Assembly: GCA_900768695.1 (NCBI GenBank)
Contig: CAAGDY010000500.1
Span: 1-8,775 of the forward strand
Source: an uncultured Anaerovibrio sp.
Lineage (GTDB): Bacteria; Bacillota; Negativicutes; Selenomonadales; Selenomonadaceae
Reading direction: 5' to 3'
DNA: 8,775 bases
Part shown: piece after piece, positions 1-6,244 of the stretch
Position numbering within the stretch: the stretch's first letter is position 1
Layout: each line of letters starts with the position of its first letter
Made by a program: the position numbers and the translations under genes
The notes under the pieces: generated by a model
Database searches by the model: none
What the model saw: the letters and a program-made list of their open reading frames with translations, nothing else
Told to the model about the DNA's origin: nothing

Positions 1-111
1 ATACCGGGCATGACGGAAACCTCTCTGGTGCCTGATGCCGGCAGGGCGGCCGGCATTGAATTCCCTGAGCTGTGCGCCAGAATTTTGGAGATGGCCGGTT
101 ATAAGCCTTGA
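1..111 (+). CDS. ddl: D-alanine--D-alanine ligase, C-terminal end (partial)
   Basis: Frame 1 is open from the window edge and ends at TGA 109-111, giving 36 residues. They begin IPGMTETSLVPDAGR and continue through a GIEFPELCARILEMA-like helix. The PGMT...SLVP segment with the following amphipathic helix is the conserved C-terminal end of the ATP-grasp D-Ala--D-Ala ligase, which makes the dipeptide for the murein precursor in the cytoplasm. The Asn that binds metal in this family normally lies just before this segment and falls outside the window. The gene sits 24 bases before ftsQ, the usual ddl-ftsQ order of dcw clusters, and is probably co-transcribed with it. Everything upstream of these residues is missing, so ddlA and ddlB types cannot be told apart. 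Confidence 0.88.
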   Translation: MPGMTETSLVPDAGRAAGIEFPELCARILEMAGYKP

Positions 112-135
112 TTTGCAGAAAAGGATGGATAAGCC

Positions 136-864
136 GTGGATGGAAAAAAGCACAAGATGATTTCACAGGGGTCTGTGGCAACCATTTTAGCCGGACTGGT
201 TGTGATACTGGGAATACTGGCATGCGCTCTTTCACCCATATTTGTTTTAAAAACTGTAAATATTCAGGGCAACCGTTTTGTGCAGGATGAGGATATTATC
301 CGCATAGCCGGTGTCAGGCTGGGTGAAAACCTGTTTCAGCTGCAGACGGATGAAATCAAGCGCAATCTGACCAAGGATTTGCGCATCGAACAGGCCGTGG
401 TGCAGCGTTCCTTCCCCAGCCAGCTGGATATCAGCATTTCTGAGCGTGTTCCGCTGGCCATAATAAAATGTGATTATGGCTATCTGGAGCTGGGCAGGGG
501 CGGTATTGTCCTGGATGCCCATCGTACACTGCGGGAAATGCCCGTGCCAATGATTAGCGGCACGGGGGTGGCTGACCTGTTCGTGGGCGATGTTGTTGAG
601 GATGAGCAGGTGGGCAAGGTGTTGGGGTTTCTCGATGCCGCCGGTGAAAACATAGTAAAAAGTCTGTCGGAGATTGATATTACCAATCCTGAGGATGTGA
701 TGGTCTATGCAGGCTCCGTACAGATACGCCTCGGGGCCCTGAACGGGCTGGAAAACAAGGTCGATGTGACCAGAAGTGTAATCAGCGAGCTGCAGCAGAC
801 AAAGCACCCTATTGCCTATGTGGATGCAAGATTTGATGTATATTCTGTGCGGCTGCGCCAGTAG
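136..864 (+). CDS. ftsQ: Cell division protein FtsQ/DivIB
   Basis: This 242-residue protein is a bitopic inner-membrane protein of the divisome that links FtsL/FtsB (DivIC) to the septal synthase. A short basic cytoplasmic tail (MDGKKHKM) precedes one hydrophobic segment at about residues 13-38. A POTRA domain follows at about 39-108 (FVLKTVNIQGNRFVQDEDI and onward, ending near ISERVPLAII). The beta domain then runs to the C terminus, where YVDARFDVYSVRLR resembles the usual FtsQ ending. The start is GTG at 136, with an AAAAGGA-like Shine-Dalgarno at about 118-125. An internal ATG at 157 would also keep the membrane segment but has a weaker ribosome site. The length is normal for a Firmicute DivIB. 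It lies between ddl and a DUF881 gene, which supports the call. Confidence 0.92.
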   Translation: MDGKKHKMISQGSVATILAGLVVILGILACALSPIFVLKTVNIQGNRFVQDEDIIRIAGVRLGENLFQLQTDEIKRNLTKDLRIEQAVVQRSFPSQLDISISERVPLAIIKCDYGYLELGRGGIVLDAHRTLREMPVPMISGTGVADLFVGDVVEDEQVGKVLGFLDAAGENIVKSLSEIDITNPEDVMVYAGSVQIRLGALNGLENKVDVTRSVISELQQTKHPIAYVDARFDVYSVRLRQ

Positions 865-895
865 TTGTTGCGTCAGTAATAAGGAGACTGTAGAT

Positions 896-1600
896 ATGCA
901 TATAGAAAAAGGGCGTCTTTCCATTGCCTGCGTATGTATGGTTCTGGGCTTTATGCTGGCAGTTCAGTTTCGTACAACTCAGGACATAAAAGCCACCACG
1001 CCGCTGCAGCGTGTGGAGGTTTTGACTGAAAGACTGCAGACGCTGGAAGTTGAAAATGATGATTTGCGCAGTGAGCTGCAGGATTTGAAGAGCAGCGCCG
1101 TGTCAGGCAGTGGCGGCAAGCTCAGTGAGGACATGCTGATGATGTCCGGCGGCACGGCCCTGGTGGGGCCGGGAATCATCGTCACCATTGATGATAGTGC
1201 CAAGGGGGCACAGGAGCTGAAAAAGGCTGATGACCCGAATCTGTACCTGGTACATGACGAGGATTTGCTGAAGGTTGTCAATGAGCTGCGAGCTGCAGGA
1301 GCTGAAGCTATTTCCCTCAACGGGCAGCGGCTTACGGCAAACTCGGAAATCCGCTGTGCAGGCCCTACCGTGTCGGTGAACAATGTGCGGTCTGCTCCGC
1401 CGTTTGAGATTCGCGCCATCGGCAACATCAAGGATTTGGAGAATGCTATCAATATGCGTGGCGGTGTTGCCGACACCCTGAAGGTCTGGGGGATTCACAT
1501 GGAGCTTGCCAGCTCGGAAAAGGTGTGGATTCCGGCATATAAAAATGCCATGCGGTATAAGTATGCCGCTGCGGCAGCAGAGCAGGAGGCGGAGAAATGA
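896..1600 (+). CDS. DUF881 family membrane protein (YlxW/YlxX-like)
   Basis: This 234-residue protein starts at ATG 896, behind AAGGAG at 881-886. The open frame extends upstream to 812, but that part overlaps ftsQ and lacks a ribosome site, so I reject it. Residues 9-24 form a membrane anchor. Residues 36-66 are heptad-like and charged (LQRVEVLTERLQTLEVEND), probably a coiled coil. A DUF881 domain covers about 80-215, with recognisable GPGIIVTIDDS, LVHDEDLLKVVNELR and AISLNGQRL stretches. An alanine-rich tail ends the protein. In B. subtilis two paralogues, ylxW and ylxX, lie between divIB and sbp, and here there is one. The biochemical role of the family is not known to me. Context suggests a link with division or the cell envelope. 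Confidence 0.87.
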   Translation: MHIEKGRLSIACVCMVLGFMLAVQFRTTQDIKATTPLQRVEVLTERLQTLEVENDDLRSELQDLKSSAVSGSGGKLSEDMLMMSGGTALVGPGIIVTIDDSAKGAQELKKADDPNLYLVHDEDLLKVVNELRAAGAEAISLNGQRLTANSEIRCAGPTVSVNNVRSAPPFEIRAIGNIKDLENAINMRGGVADTLKVWGIHMELASSEKVWIPAYKNAMRYKYAAAAAEQEAEK

Positions 1601-1929
1601 TTTTAGCAATCGTGGGCTTGTGCCTGGGGATAGTGCTGGGATTTCTTTTTCCCTGGAGCATACCTGTGGCCTATTCAAAGCTGTTTTCCATTGCGCTGCT
1701 GGCCTCGCTGGACTCAGTTTTCGGCGGCATCCGGGCGGCCAGCGAGGGCAATTTTGATGACAGGATTTTTATTTCCGGCTTTTTCTCCAACGCACTGCTG
1801 GCAGCCTTTCTCGTCTATGTAGGTGATCATCTGGGCATTGATCTTTATTATGTAGCACTGCTGGCGCTGGGCTTCCGCATATTCAACAACCTGGGCAGGA
1901 TTCGTCAGTATCTTTTGAAAAAGCATTGA
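1597..1929 (+). CDS. sbp: Small basic membrane protein Sbp (DUF1290)
   Basis: This 110-residue, highly hydrophobic protein starts at ATG 1597 inside the stop of the DUF881 gene (ATGA overlap), with a full AGGAGG at 1584-1589. That arrangement suggests translational coupling. About three membrane segments can be seen (roughly residues 2-20, 28-46 and a long stretch over 58-95), and the protein ends in a basic tail, GRIRQYLLKKH. The segment ALLASLDSVFGGIRAA is characteristic of the DUF1290/Sbp family found next to DUF881 genes in Firmicute dcw clusters. The function is unknown. In B. subtilis sbp directly precedes ftsA-ftsZ, but here it is the last gene before a terminator. Confidence 0.9.
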   Translation: MILAIVGLCLGIVLGFLFPWSIPVAYSKLFSIALLASLDSVFGGIRAASEGNFDDRIFISGFFSNALLAAFLVYVGDHLGIDLYYVALLALGFRIFNNLGRIRQYLLKKH

Positions 1930-1948
1930 CTTTGCTGAAGATGTTTGT

Positions 1949-2015
1949 ATACTCCCATTCAGACAACACAAGATAATTGCAATTATCTTGTGTTGCCTGG
2001 CTGGGAGTATTTTTG
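1949..2015 (+). terminator. Long intrinsic terminator after sbp
   Basis: The inner arms 1964-1979 (CAACACAAGATAATTG) and 1980-1995 are a perfect 16-base palindrome with no spacer, so a few central bases must form the loop. The outer arms ATACTCCCA (1949-1957) and TGGGAGTAT (2002-2010) pair perfectly. The six bases between inner and outer arms pair partly (CAG with CTG). A T run (2010-2015) follows directly. The stem therefore spans about 31 base steps. It lies 20 bases after the sbp stop and points along the + strand. No T run exists on the other side, so it should work in one direction and close the division operon. Confidence 0.88.
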
Positions 2016-2071
2016 TTGCTCCTATTTTAGGTGAATTCTTGCGAGCAGGTTGCTTTCCCGGCAAGACTAAA

Positions 2072-2100
2072 GGGCCTGAAAAATTTTAATTTTTTGGCCC
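2072..2100. other. GC-capped hairpin upstream of the repeats
   Basis: GGGCC (2072-2076) pairs with GGCCC (2096-2100). Inside it AAAAA (2079-2083) pairs with TTTTT (2090-2094), with a G-T pair, a one-base bulge and a six-base AT loop. No T run follows on either strand, so it is not a classical terminator. It ends one base before the first 48-base repeat. It could be a protein-binding site, a decayed terminator or a structure with no role. The pairing is seen directly and the role is unknown. Confidence 0.45.
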
Positions 2101-2148
2101 GATGTCTTGCGGGGGGGAACAATCGTGATACCATAGTACACAAAGAAG
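2101..2148 (+). repeat. 48-base direct repeat, copy 1 (promoter-containing, G7)
   Basis: This copy starts GATGTCTTGC, continues with seven G (2111-2117), and ends in CAAAGAAG. It matches 43 of 48 bases of the copy at 2171-2218, with no length difference. The first 17 and last 8 bases are identical in both. The changes lie at the end of the G run and in the -10 region. A 22-base AT-rich spacer (2149-2170) separates the copies. Confidence 0.85.
2107..2134 (+). promoter_or_regulatory. Predicted promoter P1 of the polysaccharide operon
   Basis: A possible -35 box TTGCGG (2107-2112) is followed after 16 bases by an extended -10, TG-A-TACCAT (TG at 2126-2127, hexamer 2129-2134). Transcription would start near 2141, in the conserved CAAAGAAG stretch, and read through P2 into the Wzz gene. 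The -35 matches TTGACA at only three or four positions. The G run 2111-2117 overlaps its end and fills part of the spacer, so a change in run length would alter box spacing. The call rests on box matching and on conservation in the second copy. Confidence 0.55.
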
Positions 2149-2170
2149 TATAAGTAAAAAATTTAACACC

Positions 2171-2218
2171 GATGTCTTGCGGGGGGGGACAATGGTGGTA
2201 CTATAGTATACAAAGAAG
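2171..2218 (+). repeat. 48-base direct repeat, copy 2 (promoter-containing, G8)
   Basis: This is the second copy of the element at 2101-2148, displaced by exactly 70 bases, with eight G (2181-2188) where copy 1 has seven G followed by A. The five differences from copy 1 include two that alter the -10 region (TACCAT to TACTAT, and GTACAC to GTATAC just after it). Confidence 0.85.
2177..2204 (+). promoter_or_regulatory. Predicted promoter P2 of the polysaccharide operon
   Basis: TTGCGG (2177-2182), a 16-base spacer, and an extended -10 TG-G-TACTAT (TG at 2196-2197, hexamer 2199-2204) reproduce the P1 layout with a better -10 match. Transcription would start near 2211, leaving an untranslated leader of about 115 bases before the Wzz gene. 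An overlapping alternative -10 is TATAGT at 2202-2207. The eight-G run 2181-2188 sits between the two boxes. No other convincing promoter is seen between the terminator and the first gene, which supports this assignment. Confidence 0.6.
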
Positions 2219-2261
2219 CCTTAATGTATGTTTTTTGATTGATAGGACATGAGCTGGCAAA

Positions 2262-2295
2262 TATCAAATCTGCTGAGCTGACAGATTTTATGATA
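2262..2295 (+). other. Hairpin in the operon leader
   Basis: AAATCTG (2266-2272) pairs with CAGATTT (2282-2288) around a nine-base loop. The flanking TATC (2262-2265) can pair with GATA (2292-2295) across a three-base bulge. The structure lies in the predicted untranslated leader, about 20 bases before the Wzz ribosome site. There is no adjacent T run, so it is not an obvious attenuator. It could affect mRNA stability or bind a regulator. A near repeat, GAGCTG[G/A]CA[A/G]AT, occurs at 2251-2262 and 2275-2286, the second copy running into the hairpin's loop and right arm. Confidence 0.35.
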
Positions 2296-2325
2296 TATTA
2301 TGGGCTGCTCATATAGGGAGGATTT

Positions 2326-3156
2326 ATGAAGCAGGAAGATTCTATTGATTTGAACAGGCTGCTGTCTGTGATGATTGCAAAAAAGAAGGCTGTAATCGGC
2401 ATGGTTGCAGCGTGTACAATATTGGCTGCATTTGCGGCTTTTATTTTGCCCAAGGAGTACACTTCGCAGGTGACAGTGCAGCTTGTTGATTGTGATATGG
2501 GAATAAGTAGCAGGCCGGCATTTATCAGTGTGGTAAATGATATGGAGCTGATTAAGAGCAATGAAGTGCTTGGCCCTGTTATTGAGCAGGTTTTTAGCGA
2601 TATAGAACCGGCGGACAGACCGGATGCAGGTCGTTTTGCCAGTAAGTATCTTGCTGTTACCAATCCCCAGGGAACCCAGATTATCAAAATAAAAGCAAAG
2701 GGGCGTACTCCTCAGGAGGCAGAGTATGTAGCAGAGCATGCGGCGGCCGGGTTTGTAGAGCTGAAGAACAGGTCTAATGAAGAAAAGAGGGCATTGGTTA
2801 TGTCGGTTTTTGGTGAAAGCATTGCCAATGCTGCAAAGGAAGCTGATGCTGCAGCTGCCGCCCTGGAAAAATATGCTGCGGAGCATGGAAACGGCAACCA
2901 TGATCTGAACTACCAACAGCTGAGCAGGGAATTGGAAGCAAAGAAGGCTGCCTATGTAAGTCTGGTTGTTCAGGCTGAGCAGGCAAAAATTCAGCAATCT
3001 GCTAAGGCTGCCCAGATAGTGGATGCTGCAAATCTTCCGGATGCGAGCAAGCCATCAGGTATGAGCGGAAAGCTGATAGTGGTTGGCGGCTTTGTGGCTG
3101 GCTGCATGCTTTCCGTAGGTTATGTACTGCTGGCGCTGTACAGGAAGGAAATATGA
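2326..3156 (+). CDS. Wzz-type polysaccharide chain-length regulator
   Basis: This 276-residue inner-membrane protein has the polysaccharide co-polymerase layout: a short cytoplasmic N terminus (SIDLNRLLSVMIAKKKAV), a first membrane helix at about 22-41, a large extracytoplasmic part rich in Ala, Glu and Lys helices (about 150-235), and a second helix at about 249-271 ending in LYRKEI. The Pro-containing NLPDASKPSG at 237-245 sits before the second helix, as is typical of Wzz. Such proteins set the length distribution of Wzy-polymerised glycans. The C-terminal tail is short and has no Walker motifs or tyrosine cluster, so no BY-kinase is fused, and none is encoded in the window. The start ATG 2326 follows GGGAGG (2316-2321). 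It is the first gene of the operon, 26 bases before the dehydratase gene. O-antigen and capsule types cannot be separated from sequence alone. Confidence 0.85.
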   Translation: MKQEDSIDLNRLLSVMIAKKKAVIGMVAACTILAAFAAFILPKEYTSQVTVQLVDCDMGISSRPAFISVVNDMELIKSNEVLGPVIEQVFSDIEPADRPDAGRFASKYLAVTNPQGTQIIKIKAKGRTPQEAEYVAEHAAAGFVELKNRSNEEKRALVMSVFGESIANAAKEADAAAAALEKYAAEHGNGNHDLNYQQLSRELEAKKAAYVSLVVQAEQAKIQQSAKAAQIVDAANLPDASKPSGMSGKLIVVGGFVAGCMLSVGYVLLALYRKEI

Positions 3157-3182
3157 CCGATTCTATCATTTTGTAAGACCGG

Positions 3183-5036
3183 GTGGAAATAGTGCCTTTT
3201 ATTTATACACTTCGAGATAAAATAAAATTTTTTTTGCTGGACGGGGCGACTCTTGCCCTGATGCCGGTGCTTGCCCTGCTGATACGCTTTGAAGGTGTGT
3301 TGCCTGACGGTGAGCTGGCATTGCTTTTGGACTGGTTGCCGTGGTTTGTGGCTGTCGGTCTGGCGGTGTTTTATTCTTACGGCATGTATCATCGTATTTG
3401 GCATTATGCCAGGGTGCGTGACCTGGTGGCAATTATCGGGGCTGTGTCCCTGTCTGTTGCCATTGTTTTTGTGCTGGATATTTTTACAGGCACAAGGATT
3501 CCGCGCAGTATTTACATCTTGTCCTGGATGCTGTCTATCGGCGGTGTGGGTATGAGCCGTCTTGCCTTTAAGATTAACTGGGACAATCTTTCTGATGCCG
3601 GTGTTCAAAGGAAGCAGGTGCTTATTGTAGGTGCCGGAGATGCCGGTGCCATGATGGTGCGGGAGATCGAACAGAATGATGCCGCAACCATGAATATTGC
3701 CGGATTTATTGATGATGATGTGCGCAAGCGTGGTGGGCGCCTGTCGGGGTTTCCAGTGCTTGGCACTACCGAGGATATAGTAGCTGTCAGCAAGGCAAAA
3801 GGTATTGATGAGATAATAATTGCCATGCCGTCTGTGCCGGGCAGTGTCATTCGCAAGATAGCCGCTATATGTCGCATGACGGAATGTCAGGTAAAGATAA
3901 TGCCAAGCCTGCTTGAGATGACGGATGAGCGTATCAATGTAAAGACGCTAAGGAATATAAATATAGAGGATCTTTTGCGGCGTGATACCATTCGTCTTGA
4001 TTTTGAGGAGATTACTGGCTACATAGCAGGTAAGACTGTGCTGATAACGGGAGCCGGAGGCTCCATCGGCTCTGAGATTTCACGTCAGATAAGCCGCGTA
4101 GGTGCCAGGGAGATAATCCTTCTCGGACGCGGTGAGAACAGTATTTATGATATTTATCAGGAGCTGAAGGATAAGTTTCCTGCCCAGCTGTATAGGACGG
4201 TGATAGCCAATATTACAGATGCAAGGCGCATGGAAGAGGTATTCGCCAGATATAATCCCCAGGTGGTGTTCCATGCAGCAGCTCACAAGCATGTGCCACT
4301 GATGGAAATACAGCCTGCTGAGGCTGTGTGCAACAATGTTTTCGGCACAAAGAATGTAGCCGAGCTGGCAGACAGGTTTGGCAGCGAGATATTTGTGCTG
4401 ATTTCTACAGATAAGGCGGTTAATCCTACCAGTGTCATGGGAGCTACTAAGCGTTGTGCAGAGCTGGTAGTGCAGGAAATCAACCAGCGTAGCAGTACGA
4501 AGTTTGTCACTGTGCGCTTTGGCAACGTACTGGGGAGCCGTGGCAGTGTGGTACCGCTTTTTGAGAAGCAGATTGCGGCAGGCGGCCCTGTAACCATTAC
4601 ACATCCTGAAATGACGCGCTTCTTTATGACAATTCCGGAAGCGGTGCAGCTTGTTCTGCAGGCAGGAAGTCAGGCAGAAGGGGGAGAGGTTTTCCTCTTT
4701 GATATGGGGAAGCCGGTAAAAATCAGGGATATGGCATACGACCTTATCCAGCTACATGGATTGAAGCCGGACAGGGATATAAAGCTTGTCTATACCGGCC
4801 TTCGTCCCGGTGAGAAGCTTTATGAGGAGCTTCTTACCAGCGAGGAAGGAACTGCCAGTACAAAACACGAGAAGATATTCAAGGCAAGGATAAATCCGTT
4901 GGACGCAGATGAATTGCGGCGGGACTTGCGCATATTGTCTGAGGAAAGAGATGCGGTCACAATTTTAAGAACCATAAAGCGTATGATACCTACTTATAAG
5001 AGCAAGCAATTGGAGGAAACAGGGGATATTTCATGA
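3183..5036 (+). CDS. Membrane-bound nucleotide-sugar 4,6-dehydratase (WbpM/CapD/PglF type)
   Basis: At 617 residues this has the full length of the long membrane-anchored dehydratases. About four membrane helices occupy residues 15-128. A first Rossmann-like domain follows with GAGDAG at 150-155. The catalytic extended SDR domain begins at VLITGAGGSIGSE (286-298), with the HAAAHKHVPLME block at 364-375. The catalytic set reads S408, M419 and K423 (STDKAVNP...VMGATKR): Met replaces the usual SDR Tyr, as in WbpM-like long enzymes. Family knowledge says they convert UDP-GlcNAc to UDP-4-keto-6-deoxy-HexNAc. The product feeds the aminotransferase encoded next, with which the gene overlaps by ATGA. 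The start is uncertain: GTG 3183 has almost no ribosome site, whereas GTG 3192 follows GGTGGA at 3182-3187. An in-frame TAA at 3174 excludes anything longer. The exact sugar is not determined. Confidence 0.92.
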   Translation: MEIVPFIYTLRDKIKFFLLDGATLALMPVLALLIRFEGVLPDGELALLLDWLPWFVAVGLAVFYSYGMYHRIWHYARVRDLVAIIGAVSLSVAIVFVLDIFTGTRIPRSIYILSWMLSIGGVGMSRLAFKINWDNLSDAGVQRKQVLIVGAGDAGAMMVREIEQNDAATMNIAGFIDDDVRKRGGRLSGFPVLGTTEDIVAVSKAKGIDEIIIAMPSVPGSVIRKIAAICRMTECQVKIMPSLLEMTDERINVKTLRNINIEDLLRRDTIRLDFEEITGYIAGKTVLITGAGGSIGSEISRQISRVGAREIILLGRGENSIYDIYQELKDKFPAQLYRTVIANITDARRMEEVFARYNPQVVFHAAAHKHVPLMEIQPAEAVCNNVFGTKNVAELADRFGSEIFVLISTDKAVNPTSVMGATKRCAELVVQEINQRSSTKFVTVRFGNVLGSRGSVVPLFEKQIAAGGPVTITHPEMTRFFMTIPEAVQLVLQAGSQAEGGEVFLFDMGKPVKIRDMAYDLIQLHGLKPDRDIKLVYTGLRPGEKLYEELLTSEEGTASTKHEKIFKARINPLDADELRRDLRILSEERDAVTILRTIKRMIPTYKSKQLEETGDIS

Positions 5037-6244
5037 AGGAAAGAAAAATCAGCTTTTCACCACCGGATATTACCGAGGAAGAGATTCGGGAGGTAGCCAG
5101 TGCCATGCGTTCCGGCTGGATTACTACAGGCCCCAGGACAAAGGAGCTGGAGAGGCAGGTGGCAGCATTCTGCGGCAACAGCAATGCAGTGTGCCTTAAT
5201 TCCGCCACGGCAGCTCTTGAGATGACCCTTCGTGTTCTTGGCATAGGGCCGGGGGATGAGGTCATTACATCTGCTTATACATATACGGCCAGTGCCAGCG
5301 TGGTAGCTCATGTAGGAGCGAAGCTTGTGCTGGTGGATACGGCAGAGAATTCACTGGAGATGGATTATGCTGCGTTGGAGTGCGCCCTTAACGAGCGCAC
5401 CAAGGCCGTAATACCTGTGGATTTGGCAGGAATTCCGTGTGATTATGACAGGATATTTGACATCGTAGAGAGGCATAAGGATAGATTTTTCCCAAGGAAT
5501 AAAATTCAGCGGGCTATTGGGCGTGTGGCTGTCCTGGCAGATGGCGCTCATGCTCTTGGCGCGATATATAAGGGAAGGAAAATCGGAGCTGTGGCGGATT
5601 TCACCAGCTTTTCCTTTCATGCCGTAAAAAACTTTACTACGGCAGAGGGCGGGGCGGCTCTGTGGAACAGCATTGAAGGCATTGACGATGAAGAGATTTA
5701 CAAGGAATATCAGCTACTTTCACTGCATGGGCAGAACAAGGATGCCCTGGCCAAGACGAAGCTGGGCGCATGGGAATATGACATCAAGGGAACATATTTC
5801 AAGTGCAATATGACGGATATTTTGGCTGCAATCGGGTTAATCCAGATGAAGCGCTATCCAGGAATGCTGGCAAGGCGCAGGGGGATTATTGGCATGTATG
5901 ATGCAGGGCTGCGGGATATGCCTGTGGAGGTGCTTCGCCATTATACAGACAAATATGTCAGCAGCGGTCATCTGTATTTGGTTCGGCTGGCTGGCAAGGA
6001 CGCAGAGTATCGCAATAGATTTATTGAGAAAATGGCGGAGCGTGGCGCAGCAACCAATGTGCATTACAAGCCACTGCCGATGCATACCGCTTACAAGGAC
6101 ATGGGCTTTGACATAAAGGATTATCCTAACGCCTATGCCATGTATGAAAACGAAATTACTCTGCCGTTGCATACAAGGCTGAGCGATGAGGATGTTGAAT
6201 ATATTCTTGAGGTGTTCAGGTCTGTGTACAGGGAGATGGAGTGA
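5033..6244 (+). CDS. DegT/DnrJ/EryC1-type sugar aminotransferase (PLP-dependent)
   Basis: This 403-residue protein has the normal length and motifs of the sugar aminotransferase family. It opens with ISFSPPDITEEEIREV and GWITTGPRTKELE, then a phosphate-binding NSATAALEM (56-64). VLADGAHALGA carries Asp170, which would contact the pyridine nitrogen. SFSFHAVKNFTTAEGG carries Lys199, the expected Schiff-base lysine. The C-terminal part ends in the usual NVHYKPLPMHTAY and LPLHTRLSDEDVEYI stretches. It would transfer an amino group, normally from glutamate, to the 4-keto sugar made by the preceding dehydratase, giving a UDP-4-amino-4,6-dideoxy-hexose as in the PglE/PseC-type pathways. The start ATG 5033 overlaps the previous stop and follows GGAGG (5012-5016) and AGGGG (5021-5025). 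PglE-like and PseC-like specificities cannot be told apart here. Confidence 0.92.
   Translation: MKERKISFSPPDITEEEIREVASAMRSGWITTGPRTKELERQVAAFCGNSNAVCLNSATAALEMTLRVLGIGPGDEVITSAYTYTASASVVAHVGAKLVLVDTAENSLEMDYAALECALNERTKAVIPVDLAGIPCDYDRIFDIVERHKDRFFPRNKIQRAIGRVAVLADGAHALGAIYKGRKIGAVADFTSFSFHAVKNFTTAEGGAALWNSIEGIDDEEIYKEYQLLSLHGQNKDALAKTKLGAWEYDIKGTYFKCNMTDILAAIGLIQMKRYPGMLARRRGIIGMYDAGLRDMPVEVLRHYTDKYVSSGHLYLVRLAGKDAEYRNRFIEKMAERGAATNVHYKPLPMHTAYKDMGFDIKDYPNAYAMYENEITLPLHTRLSDEDVEYILEVFRSVYREME

Larger units (their letters stand above)
1930..2325. other. Intergenic regulatory region between division and polysaccharide operons
   Basis: These 396 bases carry no convincing gene on either strand. 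In order they hold the sbp terminator (1949-2015), an unassigned stretch (2016-2071), a GC-capped hairpin (2072-2100), the two promoter-bearing repeats with a 22-base spacer (2101-2218), and a leader with a hairpin and the Wzz ribosome site GGGAGG at 2316-2321. I see no tRNA, small-RNA gene with its own terminator, insertion sequence or known riboswitch. Confidence 0.7.

Noticed and set aside
812..895. Upstream extension of the DUF881 gene from ATG 812
   Set aside because: It overlaps the end of ftsQ, has no ribosome site, and encodes a Cys-rich stretch unlike the family. ATG 896 has AAGGAG at the right distance.
247..924. Long open frame on the minus strand opposite ftsQ (225 codons)
   Set aside because: It lies antisense to a clear ftsQ, has no recognisable domain, and its composition follows from the complementary codons. 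Similar minus-strand frames at 979-1678, 2221-2997, 3120-3608, 4080-4604 and 5837-6289 are rejected for the same reason.
2095..2111. Possible sigma-54 (-24/-12) promoter, TTGGCCC...CTTGC
   Set aside because: The spacing between the GG and GC dinucleotides is one base too long, and the second repeat copy lacks the GG element altogether, while the sigma-70-like boxes occur in both copies.
2101..2218. CRISPR-like array
   Set aside because: There are only two copies, they lack the dyad symmetry of most CRISPR repeats, the 22-base spacer is short and AT-rich, and no cas gene is nearby.
2249..2281. Ten-codon reading frame (MSWQISNLLS) in the leader that could be a leader peptide
   Set aside because: The only Shine-Dalgarno-like AGGA is one base from the ATG, too close to work well. 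There is no run of regulatory codons and no attenuator with a T run after it.
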